Below, one piece after another: positions 23,687 through 35,010 of a stretch of 64,000 nt of DNA. The notes beneath the pieces are model-generated. The model did no database searches, was not told where the DNA came from, and worked only from the letters and a program-made list of their open reading frames with translations. How positions within the stretch are numbered: the first letter of the stretch is position 1; each line of letters begins with the position of its first letter. Both the position numbers and the translations under genes were made by a program. Origin of the DNA: Bactrocera neohumeralis (taxonomy: Eukaryota > Arthropoda > Insecta > Diptera > Tephritidae); assembly GCF_024586455.1 (NCBI RefSeq), contig NC_065921.1, positions 84,814,163 to 84,878,162 on the forward strand, read 5' to 3'.

Positions 23687-24789
23687 ATTTGTTTTATACA
23701 TATTTTGTCATTTCAGTCTGTAGCTATTTTAACTGAACTCCACTACAACTTCTCATATCTTTGAAGTTAGACATTTATATAACTATAATTCAAGGTACAG
23801 TTTCTTTCTTTGCCTCACGGAAATGTCAGAAAATGTGTCTACTATTCAAGAGTATCGCCCAAACAACAACCTGTACCAAAAATACTGTCTCATTTGTCCC
23901 AATTCTTTAAGAATTTTTAATTTCTATTTGAACCTCCTAATTGATCATTGATCTGTTATCTAAATTTCAATTTTTGTTTATTGTTTTTTTTTTTTTTTTT
24001 TTGTAAGCACTTAAGTAAGTCGCCTTAGACCCGCTTATATCAATCTTATCTCAACGTCATTGAAAATCGTAGTCGTGCGGTGAATCCCAGCATTTCGCCA
24101 GGCGTCGATATCGAATTTAAAAGGTGTGCCGATCAAAATATTATCAATTATTGACTATTGAAGGCAAGCATGTTGCTGATTTATCTCGTCTTTATTAAGA
24201 CAAAAAAGCAACGTTCAAAAATACTATTTTTATTTTGGTTTTATTAAAAAAATTATGAATTAGAAAGCTTATCGCGTTGACGAGCAACTTTTTTGTACTT
24301 AACACTGCTGCAAATGTTAACCATAATTTAATTTTATTTTGGTATTCTAATAGTAGCAATTAATGCGCAACTTTCGTTTATTTACTCTTTCGTGTTTTGC
24401 TGATCGCGATATATTTGAGATAAGAATTCTCACACGCTTCAATAATCTAGCATGAGCATCCGGCCTTTGCCGATGATATCTGCTGGTATGTTTTTATAAA
24501 TACATGTACATATATATTTTTGAATATTGAATATTATCTATGAAAGTAAACATATGAATATGACGAGCCTTTCAAAATTTTTATTTGAATTTTGATATTT
24601 TAAGGAAGCAAGGATAAATGTAAAACAGAAAACGGAAGGGAAAAATTGGGAGAACAGACTTTTAAATACACTAACCAAAAATAACCAGAAACTACAGAGA
24701 ACTCAGTACAGTTGGGGCCAGTTTCCTTTGGAAATAATAAATTTCTAAAAATCGAAATTTAAACACTTCTTTCTTCGACCCAGCAAAAG
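23687..24789. other. Intergenic with poly-T tract
   Basis: No gene recognised. An uninterrupted run of 19 T lies at 23984-24002. Confidence 0.4.
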
Positions 24790-24893
24790 GAGGTGACCCA
24801 ATTCTATATACATACATGCTGATCATTTATATAATTTTTTAGAGTCTCCAACATTTCCTTTTGGGTGTTGCAAACTTCGTGGCAAACTTAATA
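24790..24893 (-). repeat. Helentron-like 5' fragment
   Basis: On the minus strand this is the leader part of the Helentron-like family (cacccaaaaggaaatgttgg and a tata-rich run), without the terminal palindrome. It abuts the 3' end of the next copy. Confidence 0.55.
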
Positions 24894-24899
24894 CACAAC

Positions 24900-25632
24900 A
24901 AGAAAAAACGTTGCACCGAAGCTAAATACCCTTCACAGCTGCATTTCTGTTAGTAACTATGTGTTCAGCTTGTATGTGAGCTATATGCTATAGTAATCCA
25001 TTCTGAACAATTTTTTTGGAAATAATGTTGTTACCTTAAGCAGTAATCCATCCCAAATTTCGTGAAGATACCACGTCAAATGCGAAAGTTTTCCATACAA
25101 GCCCTTGACTCCGATCGTTCGGTTTGTATGACAGCTATATACTATAGTGAGTCGATCTGAACAATTTCTTCTGATAATACATTATTTCTATAAACAATAA
25201 CTCATACCAAATTTCGTGAAGATATATCGTCAAATGAGGAAGTTTCCCATGCAAGCATTTGATTCCGATCATTCAGTTTGTATGGCAGCTATATGCCACA
25301 GTTAACCGATCTTCTTCGGAGATTACATTGTTGCCTTAGAAAATAATCTATACAAATTTCGTGAATATGTCTTGTCAAATGTGAAAGTTTTTCATACAAG
25401 AACTTGATTACGATCGTTCAGGTTGTATGGCAGTTATATGCTATAGTAATCCGATCTGAACAATTTCTTCGGACATTACATAGTAGCCTGTTCCAACTTT
25501 TGTGAAAATACATTGTGAAATGTGGTCCGATATCGGCAGTTCCGACAAATGAGCAGCTTCTGGGTGTTACAAACTTCCTGACAAACTTAATGTACCCTGT
25601 TAACGGTATAAAAATACATTGTTCAGGGTATA
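24900..25632 (-). repeat. Helentron/DINE-1-like element with ~154-bp monomers
   Basis: On the minus strand it starts at a palindromic ccctgaacaatg/ggtata region (25589-25632) and ends in a cttcggtgcaacg-type hairpin arm at about 24905-24925. Monomers are marked by ttgtatg..agctatatgctatag at about 24969, 25122, 25277 and 25422 (spacings 153, 155, 145). The leader is internally deleted: gagcagcttc joins directly to tgggtgttac, with cttct at the joint in related copies, suggesting a microhomology deletion. Confidence 0.7.
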
Positions 25633-25641
25633 AAAAACGAC

Positions 25642-27490
25642 AGGAGTGAAAAGGTAGACTCAATCGAAGCCTCCTAGTATCAAATCACATTAAGTGGGAG
25701 AGATCGTGGTATACACGCTACCGATATCAATTTTATATTACTTTTTTCCACGACTGATTTGCCATTACCTTCATCTACGATTTAATTCCAGTGAATCTCC
25801 ATTGTACAGCTAATGTACGCTGACCTCGCCACACTTAACCCCAAGCGCCAATAGCTAAGCCAAAAGGCAAGTACGAACAGCAGTCAACACAACGACGGAG
25901 TAAGGCAGCAGAGATAATGACAGTTTTGAAGTTGGCAGTTTGTCGGAGAGCAACTACATGGCAACAGCGGCTTTCACCGGCTACACTTAGAACCACCACG
26001 GAACTGCAAGTTAGCCAGCTTTCCAAGTATTTTTCTCCAACTTGCCGGGTTATTGAATAAATTATCTAAGCGAATAATCAGTAGCTTTGGTAAACATTTG
26101 CTAAATGTTGGTACTTTGCAGAAGAGCAACAAAGCAAAATGAAAAGAATGGCTGCCGCATGCAATCAGCAATTTGGGCACTCGGCCGTAACGGCGTCTAA
26201 CACAACCAACCGTATCGAACGAGAAACATTCATTCAGTCAGCCAGCAAATTGCAAGTACAACAATTTTTCGTCTTCACCAGCAAAGTGGCAGCCACATTT
26301 AAAGTGCCGCATTAAACGGCACCCAAGCAAGTCAAGCGACTACATTTCCACGACGTCGCGCAGCCAACACTGCCGGTCATTAGTGCGCAAATACTTGACG
26401 CGCATGCGCGTGTTGGCGTTATAAACCACAGACGAGTTTGTGGCGTTTTTTGTTTGCTTCGTTTGCACTCCACTCTTTCTATTTGTCAAATTCTTCCTGC
26501 TGTGCAGTGCTCGTGGTTTAACCTGCTGCGTGCTGTGACTTGTTTGACTTCCCATTTGATTAGCTGTCTTTCATCGCCGCCAGGCAGATGGATGTCCAGA
26601 AGTGTAGCTGACACCCACGCGCTGGTGCAGGTACAGCTACGTACGCTGGCGCACTCAATCAGTCAGAAATACTTCCCGGCTGCGGTATGACACCAGCGAC
26701 CTCGCTGTCCTCAGTTAATTTGGATTTCAGTAATTTCTGTGTGTTTTCACAAATATTTGACACCTTTTGACTTTTGTGAACCCCTATTTTTTAGTAGAGG
26801 GGATAATTAAGTTGTTGTTTGATTGGTTGTAAAAAGCTTATGCAAATTTTGTCAGGATCAAGGGGTTTTGTGAAAAATTCAGGAAAGTAGAGAAGTGGCA
26901 AATTGTTTTCTGTTTGTCGTTGGTTTTTGAAAAATATATAGGACGAGTATCTACATATATATGTATAAATATGCTCATATGTATATTCCACACAAGAAGC
27001 TTTTGAATTTGAGTTGTATTCAAATATTTTCAATAGGAGTAGATACACATGTACCAGAATATGCCTTAAATACCTCCAAGTACACTCCTTGGAAGGTATC
27101 CGAGTAGACCTTATACCTTCATAACTGCTGCTTTAGTGTGATATGGTAAATTGCTTTGATTTTATCTATCCCAGAACACAGAAAAATCCTGGTAAGCAAT
27201 AATTCATCCAACTCGAGCTCCAGTTTGTCTGGAAAATACTTCTGTTTAAGAGTAGACATGAGAATATAGAAACATTATATCAAAAGCTCCACTATCAGCT
27301 TCAAATTTTTATCAACTTGTACACTAAACTCTCTAACAGAGTTTATTAGAACGCAACAGAATGAATGTAAATAAATTCTTAGCCTTCTAGAACTTAGAAC
27401 TACGTCGGCAATAAAGAATTGTATGTAACATATACTTAATAGACCCTTTTGTAGAATCAAGAAAAAATTACTTCTCATTATTTTGCAATG
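25642..27490. other. Intergenic, GC-richer in part, no gene recognised
   Basis: The part at about 25800-26700 is richer in GC than its surroundings and contains an ACGCGCATGCGCGT palindrome at 26399-26412. The overlapping ORFs on both strands here have no recognised motif. It could hold a promoter or 5' region of an unseen gene. Confidence 0.4.
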
Positions 27491-27538
27491 ATCATTTATT
27501 CAAACTCTTGTCAAATATTAGCCAAATCGATAGTCAAC

Positions 27539-27964
27539 TTAGAAGCAGTCATCAATGCTTGGCAAAGCGCCATCGCAGAAGTGCCAGGTGGACCAGGCAG
27601 ACCAACCTTGCATGCGTAAGACCTCTTGGGCACAACGTACTATGGGTTCGATGTTGTCGGTCAACAATCCATTGCAACCGATGTGACACTGATTGTACGA
27701 GAAGCGTCCGCTGGCAGGCTGGCACCAGTAGTAGTCATTGATCTGGAAAAGACCGTAATCGTTGGAGCCATTGTAGTTAGTTGGGCCGACGACATCAGTG
27801 CGGTAGGAACTCTCGTGTTCGGCAATACAAGCCCAACGTGCCAATTGATCCCTAGGCACACCCAAGCGAGACATCTCACGAGCCAAGGAGCAACGGTCTA
27901 AGACCTTACCGAAAGCTGGTGCGGCCAGAGCCAGTGCGACGATTAAGCAAATATAGGCTTTCAT
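27539..27964 (-). CDS. Divergent c-type lysozyme (Lys-5)
   Basis: Intact GH22 lysozyme of 141 residues. An upstream in-frame ATG at 28012 would add 16 residues. However, the initiator TCAGT on this strand lies at 27993-27997, downstream of that ATG, so the ATG at 27964 is the likely start; it also restores the usual signal peptide (MKAYICLIVALALAAPAFG). Mature differences from Lys-2 are E1K, D66S, D79N, N84D, D85N, Y110F, Y114A and V115L. Glu32, Asp50 and the eight cysteines are kept. The net charge is about -4, so it is less acidic than its paralogues and carries one lysine. It diverges from Lys-6 with 438 bp between starts. A minus-strand AATAAA is at 27495-27500. Confidence 0.95.
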   Translation of the reverse strand: MKAYICLIVALALAAPAFGKVLDRCSLAREMSRLGVPRDQLARWACIAEHESSYRTDVVGPTNYNGSNDYGLFQINDYYWCQPASGRFSYNQCHIGCNGLLTDNIEPIVRCAQEVLRMQGWSAWSTWHFCDGALPSIDDCF

Positions 27965-27990
27965 GTTGATTGTTTGGAACTGTTTCGATA

Positions 27991-28091
27991 AAACTGATGA
28001 TTTACCGTGCACATTTTCGAACTTTTATACTAAAGCGGACACACCTAAAGTATCAGTCAAGTACCAGGGCGGTATGCAAGTGTGTTTATCT
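27991..28091 (-). promoter_or_regulatory. Lys-5 core promoter and GATA site
   Basis: TATAAAAG on the minus strand at 28022-28029, initiator TCAGT at 27993-27997, leader of about 31 nt. An AGATAA word on the minus strand lies at 28086-28091, about 90 bp upstream of the start site. Confidence 0.65.
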
Positions 28092-28297
28092 TGAGTTGTT
28101 AGCGACTTTACACTGCATGTTGTAATATTACATTTTCCGTTACATTACACGGCTGTAAGGTAAACAAATTGAGTCGAAAGTATCATACAACAAACAGCGC
28201 AAAACAAATACGACTCACAATACCTAGAATTTATTGTCTTATCGATATTATATTTTCTAGAAATACCACTGATTACTGCCTAGCATATAGGTATACT

Positions 28298-28376
28298 CTT
28301 ATCAGTTATCAAATTGCGAGAATCTCTCCACTAATCCAGTATAAAAGCGCCTTTGTTGACTGCCATAAACATCAGT
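28298..28376 (+). promoter_or_regulatory. Lys-6 core promoter with paired GATA sites
   Basis: TATAAAAG at 28340-28347 and initiator TCAGT at 28372-28376 give a leader of about 29 nt. A double site CTTATCAGTTATCA occupies 28298-28311, centred about 70 bp upstream of the start site. Confidence 0.65.
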
Positions 28377-28402
28377 TCTTTCTATTATATTAACTAAACA
28401 AC

Positions 28403-28828
28403 ATGAAAGCTTTCGCCCTCTTGGTCTTCGCTCTGGCTTTAGCCACGCCAGCCTTCGCTGAGGTCTTGGATCGTTGCTCTTTGGCTCGTGAGATGTCTCG
28501 TTTGGGTGTGCCTAGGGATCAATTGGCACGTTGGGCTTGTATTGCCGAACACGAGAGTTCCTACCGCACTGATGTCGTCGGTCCAACCAACTACAATGGC
28601 TCCAACGATTATGGTCTCTTCCAGATTAACGACTACTACTGGTGCCAACCTGCGGACGGTCGCTTCTCCTATAACCAGTGCCACATCGGCTGTGATGGAT
28701 TATTGACTAACGACATCGAACCCATTGTACGTTGTGCCCAAGAGGTGCTGCGCATGCAAGGATGGTCTGCCTGGTCAACCTGGCGCTACTGCGACGGCTA
28801 TGTGCCAAGCATTGATGATTGCTTCTAA
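28403..28828 (+). CDS. c-type lysozyme, digestive type (Lys-6)
   Basis: Intact 141-residue GH22 lysozyme. The signal peptide MKAFALLVFALALATPAFA is close to that of Lys-4. The mature chain matches Lys-2/3/4 except H109R near the C-terminus. Glu32 and Asp50 and the eight cysteines are present, and there is still no lysine. It is a single exon. The codons for residues 30-85 are nearly the same as in Lys-3, while the 3' quarter has private synonymous changes (gtgctgcgc for val-leu-arg). AATAAA is at 28872-28877. It shares a short intergenic region with Lys-5, which would allow common regulation of the pair. Confidence 0.97.
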   Translation: MKAFALLVFALALATPAFAEVLDRCSLAREMSRLGVPRDQLARWACIAEHESSYRTDVVGPTNYNGSNDYGLFQINDYYWCQPADGRFSYNQCHIGCDGLLTNDIEPIVRCAQEVLRMQGWSAWSTWRYCDGYVPSIDDCF

Positions 28829-28879
28829 GTTGACAATCGATATGATTTTGTAATTTGTGCGTAAAATAAGAAATAAAGT

Positions 28880-30590
28880 GTTGAGTTTATAAGTGTTCAT
28901 AAGTAATGTTTATTAATGATTTCTAAATGAGTGTCGTTTGGTGTATAAAATGTACATACTTGTATGTATGTTGTGGAGGTCAATGCTTCAAATATTTTAT
29001 GTATAAAAAATTAGTTGAAGGGATATGTTCTTCTATAAAAGTAATATATGTAGCTGTTGTAGTACTGATTTTAGAGTTTGTGTGAATTCAGTGTATGAAA
29101 TTAATAACCTAAACATCATTGCTTAGGTTAAACCTTAAAGACATTCGGAGCAAACATAAGGGCGGCGCTATACTGATTTTCGAATTCCTTTAGTTTTAGT
29201 TTTATAGTATTCAAAGTCTTTAACTTTCCAAAAGGCCTCACTACTATTCCAATTAAACTCAATATTTGTATCTATACCACTTCTGGATACTATCTGGGTA
29301 GTTTGTGGGTAGTAGTGGGTTTCAGCATTGATATTTTTGAATTATCAAGTGAAGTTCTATTATTTCTAAGATTTAACCAAATTAAGAGCCGAATGAGTCA
29401 ACTCAGAATTTTTTAGGTCTTGTCAGAACCCTAAAATTTATTATTTACTATTTTGCAGTATGCTGTCAATTTGGAAATTCTTAGCCAGATAAATCCGACT
29501 TTCAAGGGAACATGGGTTTCCGTTCATTCTTTTGCTTGCGTTGATTTAATAAACGGTGTTTTCTGAGGGTCTAACAACCAGTAATATTTTTTCATAATAA
29601 TTTAAACATACCACTGGATTTGCAATAAAATAATAAATCTGTCATTATACATATAAAAAAACATATCACAACAACACTGTTACGAAGCGCCTACCAACTA
29701 CCATGAAAAGCCAATGAACCAATTGTAGCATCCAACAAAGTTTAAACACAGCGTCTGCACATATCGATACATACACATATAATGCATAATATGTTTGATA
29801 ACAATATTTTTGCTATGTAGAGCTCATTAACGAAGAAAAATAGCAAGCAATTTATGATGCTGTTGACTGTACAACCATCATAATAATATTTTTTTTAGTT
29901 TGTCTTCACAGAATCATGCAACATTATGATATAGTGATATATGTACATATATGCATTTCGTTACAAGACAGTGAGTAATATGGCGTCGAAGGCATACCTA
30001 AAAGTGCATGTAACAGTAAGCAGCCGCTATAGCGGTAATTAGAGTTCAAATTTACTTTATAAGCTATTTTCTCGCTTTTAATAGCGTTGAAATAAAGCTG
30101 TGTAAGTGAAAAAGTCACAAGCGCATCCTCAGCAGTCTCGCGCATGCGCAAAACCTACATTCATATAGTACATACAAATTATCCTCTACCTGTGGCTACA
30201 TGGTATTATATTGCTCATATTGTCTGTAATAGCAATTTCATAGTAAAGCACAAATAACAACACCATGTAACGGCTACAGGCATTCATTGCCTTTACTTAC
30301 TCGTGTATGTCTCTTCGTATAAATGGTTAGCTGGTTTATGTGCTTGTGCGCTCGTCGTAATCGTGGTTCAAGTTGAAAATTTGTCAACTCATGTTTACAT
30401 TATGCGCATGCGCGACTGGCTGGCTGGCGCATGCAAGCAAGCTACTGTTGGGGCAAATTAGCAAGCGGGGTGACTGTGAGCGTCTGAAGATAACAAAGAA
30501 AGCCGAGAAAAGCGGTAGCTTCAACGCGGCTGCAAGCGAACTTCGTTCACGTAGAAATGTTTGTGGTACAGTGGGTCAAGTAGCGTAATT
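28880..30590. other. Intergenic, no gene recognised
   Basis: AT-rich with two GCGCATGCGC-type palindromes (30139-30150 and 30403-30414). ORFs at 29924-30151 and 30373-30588 have no family character. Confidence 0.45.
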
Positions 30591-31980
30591 TTTTTTGTTT
30601 TGATCAAATAAAATTTTTTTTCCTAAATTTTTTTTGTCTACTTAAGAAAAATTTTTTCATGAAATTTAATATTTTTTTGTGTTCATTTTTTTTTGTCAGT
30701 TTAAAAAAGATTTTTTGATGTAAATTAAAATCAATAATTTTTTTAATAAAATTTTAAGTATTTTTGTATTATTATATGTATATATCGCTATAGCTTTGCT
30801 GCAAGCAAAGTTTTTTTTTACAGTTTTTAGAAGTATTAAAATTACATTTATACAAAATAATGTTTTTTATAAAAATATTTTTTTTTATAAAACAAGATTT
30901 TTTTTTATAAAAACAATAAGTATTTTCGAGTCGAAATTTAAAAAACTCGTAAAATTTTTTTAGTTATGAAAATGTTTAGACTTGATTATAAAAATTTGGG
31001 ACGACGTTGCTATTTTCATTTCAAATTCGTTAAAAAAAAATCGTTAAAATTTTGAAATTATTTTTTTTCATACATATGTATATGCATGTAAATAAATTTT
31101 GAAAATAAATTTTAATTTTTTGTGTTTTTCATGTAAAATTATAAAATAAATTTAACTATAAATATAAAAAAATTTAATTACAACCAAAAAACTGCTAGTT
31201 TTATTAAAAAAACTTTTTTTTCTCAAAATATTTAATAATGAATAATAAATTAACCTTTATATTTTTTATTTTTTTATATAACTAAAATTAAAATTTTCCA
31301 TATTTGTTTTTCTCTTATGAAATTATAAAATAAATTTTACTTTAAATATATAAAAAAAAAATTTCAAGCGAAAAATTGCATCCAAAGAAACTAGTTGAGT
31401 TCTTTATTACAAAAAAAAGATTTTTATTTATTTTCTCAAAATATTTAAATAAAATTAAATATAAACTTAACTTTTTTTATTTTGTTATTGAAATAAAATA
31501 TAAATTTTTAATTTTTGTTAGTTTCATATAAAATTATAAAATAAATTTAGCTATAAAACAAAAAAATTAAATTACAAACAAAAAACTGCTTTTGTAAAAA
31601 TTATTTGAGTTCTTTAATACAAATAATTTTTTTTCTCGAAATATTTAAATATACATAAATATAATATTAACTTTATAGTTTTAATTGTTTTTTTTTTATA
31701 TAAATAAAATTTAAATTTTCGATTTTTATTCTTTTCATATAAAATTTTAAAATAAATTTTGCTATAAAAAAAAATAAATAACAAAAAAATTACAAAAAAT
31801 TGCCTTCGAAAGTTTTCTTTATTAAAACAATATATTTTCCTTTGTTTTCTCAAAATTATTAAAAAAACTTAAATATAAATTTTATAAATATGTAATATTA
31901 TTTTCAAGTTATAAAAAAAGAAAACTATGAAATAAAAAAACAAAATAATGGACATTAAAAAAACAAGAAAACTTTAAAAT
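30591..31980. repeat. AT-rich satellite-like block, ~210-bp period
   Basis: The tract is almost pure A and T. Within it, aaattataaaataaattt-type words recur near 31136, 31319, 31531 and 31741, and ctcaaaatattta-type words near 31222, 31435, 31635 and 31849. These give about 200-214 bp periods (one at 183). At least four degenerate tandem copies cover about 31080-31880. The left part (30591-31080) is T/A-run rich without clear periodicity. No coding signal. Confidence 0.65.
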
Positions 31981-31981
31981 T

Positions 31982-32068
31982 ACTTTTGTATGACAGCTAT
32001 ATGCTATAGTAATTCGATCTCAATAATTTCTTCGTAGATTGCAATATTTGCTTAGACAATAACAGTTC
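31982..32068 (-). repeat. Helentron-like single-monomer fragment
   Basis: The words ttttgtatgacagctatatg and tcgatctcaataatttcttc match one monomer of the 154-bp family; neither end of the element is present. Confidence 0.6.
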
Positions 32069-33189
32069 AGTGTATAAACATAACTTAAATTAAATAATTT
32101 GTCATGATTTCCATCAATTACGTCCCACTGTCTCAAACAAACTACAGTCGCCAGTAAAATTAGAGGTCAACACGCTTTGATAAAACTTTATAATTTTTCA
32201 CCAACAATATTTTATTGTTTTCTTTTCCAAGTCGCTTCGTATTATTCGCTTTAGCTAAAGTTTTTACTTTAATTGCATTCGCTTGCTTATTTAAATAATT
32301 TTGTGCTCATATGGCTTATGTGAAATGCCGCTGGCAGCGGTAGTCGACAATTTTTATATCGCATACATACAAACAAATTCATATTTTCTATCAAATTCCC
32401 AAACACCAAAGTCTGCGCCTTGCGTGTTTTCATTATATTTTTGGTTTGCTTGCATTTTTCATTGCTTCATGTTGGTTGTGTGTAAACATTTTTATGAATG
32501 AAATGGAAACTGTGTAAAATACTATATATGTATATGTATATACATATGTGCATATATTTATGTATAATTTATTTATGCATTACATGTAAAATACGCTTTT
32601 GACTTTAGCGCTTACTTAAGCCTTACTAATGTCAACATCAGCTGATAGTTGCTAACTGTGCTCGTTGTAGCTGTCAGCAACAGCTGTTGAAGCGATTTTT
32701 AAGCTGACAGCTGAGAGCGTGTTACAATACCTTGTTGCTTATTTATGTTTTTTTAATTCCTTTACGACTTTGCAACATAGTTAAGTACAATAAAATTGTG
32801 TTCATTCATATTGTGGCAATTGTTTATGACAAGTGTGACCAAGGAAATCTGTGAGGTGTCAGTTGTAAGTGAATAGGTGTCTTGCTTATTTGTATTGCAG
32901 GTAAGACAGTTGCATTGACTAATGGGTTTAAGTGTAATTGACAGTATGACACATCTTATGCCCGTCAATATAATATCAAACCATAAAAAATTTTGAGTTG
33001 GAAGTGTGTAAGGCATGAGTAAACACAGTAAAGTAGAGTAGAGTATGCTTTGATGTGATCAAAATGTGTTGCTGAAATTTGGAGGCAAAATTATTTGTAA
33101 TCAAACAGCTTCGAAAGTGACGATGGTACCAAAATTAGTAAAAAATTGGTTTTAAAAAGCAGCGGTCATCCAAATATATTTTTTGTGGA
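32069..33189. other. Intergenic, no gene recognised
   Basis: No family-level coding signal. TATATGTATATGTATATACA microsatellite at about 32523-32545. Several CAGCTG-type palindromic words lie at about 32637-32720. Confidence 0.4.
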
Positions 33190-34102
33190 AAAACGTAAAC
33201 TTTGGTTGCACCGCAGCTGGCATACTCTTCACAAATAACGAAGTTTCCTTACAAGCACCTCATTCAATCGTTCAGTTTGTATGGTAGCTATATGCTATAG
33301 ATATTATATTTATTTACTGTTTTAAAAATTAACATACACGTATATCAGATTTCATAAAGATATCTAGTCAAATGAAAAAGTTTTCCATACAAACACTTGA
33401 TTGGGATCGTTCGGTTTGTAAGGCAGCTAAATGCTATATTGATCCGATATAAACAATTTCTTCGAACATTACATTATTGACAAGCAATAACTCTTGCAAA
33501 ATTTCGTAAAGACATCTTGTCAAATAAAAAAGTTTTCCATACAAGAACTTGATTCGGTTCGTGCAGTTTGTATGGCAGCTATATGCTATATTGAACCGAT
33601 CTAAAAATTTTTTTTGGACATTGCATAGTTGCTTTAGGCAATAATTTTTGCAAAATTTCGTAAAGATATCTCGTCAAATGAAAAATTTTTCCATACAAGC
33701 ACTTGATTGGGATCGCTCGGTTTGTATGGCAGCTATATGCTATATTGAACCGATCTAAACAATTTCTTCGGAAATTGCACTGTTGCTTGAGGCAATAATT
33801 CTTGCAAAATTGCATATTGATATCTTGTCAAGTAAAAATGTTTTCCATACAAGCACTTGATTCGAATCATGCAATTTGTATGGCAGCTATATGCTATAGT
33901 GGTCCGATATCGGCGATTCTGACAAATAATTAGTTTCTTGAGGAGAAAGAAACGTGTGCAAAATTTTAAATCGATATTTTCAAAACTGAGGGACTAGCAG
34001 ACGGACTGACAGCGTTAATCGCTAACTCAGCTCATCAAGCTGATCGATCACTTAGACATTTCCTTTTGGTGCTAAAATTAATATACCCTGTTCAGGGTAT
34101 AA
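33190..34102 (-). repeat. Helentron/DINE-1-like element, five monomers
   Basis: The best copy in the window. On the minus strand it begins at a perfect palindrome tataccctgaacagggtata (34082-34101). A leader containing gtccgtctgctagtccctca follows, then monomers marked by tttgtatgg..agctatatgcta at 33275, 33415, 33567, 33721 and 33875 (spacings 140, 152, 154, 154). It ends in a ccaaagtttacgttttt-type 3' tail preceded by the remains of a hairpin (gctgcggtgcaacc). No ORF. Confidence 0.75.
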
Positions 34103-34919
34103 AATGTATGTGTACATTAAAATTAGCCTGCTATATACATACATATGGTATATAGAATGATATTAGGTTAGGTTAGAAATAAATTCTCAACAATTTTTAA
34201 AAAATTCTTTCATCAACGATATTTTCATATCTACAAATTCAATGACTTTACCGTCACACTGCTATCAAAACCACATATGCAGGAACCGAAATATGTAAAA
34301 AGAAATAAACCAAAATGCTGAATACGCCAACTCTTACTTTTTGTAAAAACCACAGCAATAAACCGTTATGAGCTGTAAAAAATCAATAAAGCGTAAAACA
34401 AAGAAATCGCCATTCGCTCAGCCATAAATTGCCTACTTTAGTTTTGTTAACTCTGTAAGTGTAAGAAATATTACAATTATGTCTCAACTCTCGACAAGTT
34501 TTCGCAGAGCTTTTGTCTTTGAGCGTGTCAGAAATTTAGTTGTTTGCATAAATCTTAAAATTTTTGTGTTTTTCGAACACTTTGATTTGCGTATTTAATA
34601 TGACGAGCGACCTACTTTTTGGTGTTGTTGTGTTGTTGTGTTTTCGTGGTTTCTATTTTTGCTTTTCCTGCATATTTAAGCAAACTTATTTATGCTTTAA
34701 TCATAAAATGTATAGAAAACGATTAAGCAGTAAAGAACCGCAAAAGTTTTTAATTATTGAAAAAAATTTAGAAAAAAAAACTTTTTTAGAAGAACACAAG
34801 AATTCATAAATTTCCAACAAAAATAAATTTTAATTTACATAAATAAATATAAATATCGTTGTTGACAAATCTTCATATTTTAAGTAATTGAATGTAATGT
34901 GTAAGTATTTAATTACCAA
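34103..34919. other. Intergenic upstream of tRNA
   Basis: No gene recognised; the 81-codon ORF at 34564-34809 is hydrophobic then lysine-rich and lacks any family motif. Confidence 0.4.
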
Positions 34920-34991
34920 TCCTCGATAGTATAGTGGTCAGTATCCCCGCCTGTCACGCGGGAGACCGGGGTTCAATTCCCCGTCGGGGAG
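34920..34991 (+). tRNA. tRNA-Asp (anticodon GTC)
   Basis: 72-nt tRNA. The 7-bp acceptor stem is tcctcga paired with tcgggga (one G-T pair), followed by discriminator G. The D arm contains tagtggtcagta. The anticodon stem pairs cccgc with gcggg around the loop ctgtcac, giving anticodon GTC. The T arm ccggggttcaattccccg carries GTTCAATTC (B box). No intron. A T6 run at 35011-35016, about 20 nt downstream, is a plausible Pol III terminator. It appears as a lone gene. It is close to the standard insect nuclear tRNA-Asp. Confidence 0.95.
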
Positions 34992-35010
34992 TATTTGTAT
35001 GAAAACTAGA

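Noticed and set aside
15390..28706. Recurrent ORFs of 60-91 codons in other frames and on the opposite strand of the lysozyme genes
   Set aside because: They recur because the lysozyme DNA is conserved; they start and stop inside the genes, lack their own promoters and show no domain.
30591..31980. AT-rich block as a replication origin or centromere
   Set aside because: Composition alone is no evidence; only a tandem repeat can be claimed.
33190..34102. Regular ~154-bp repeats considered as a CRISPR-like array
   Set aside because: Eukaryotic DNA; the units are contiguous degenerate monomers without spacers, and the ends match a dispersed Helentron-like family.
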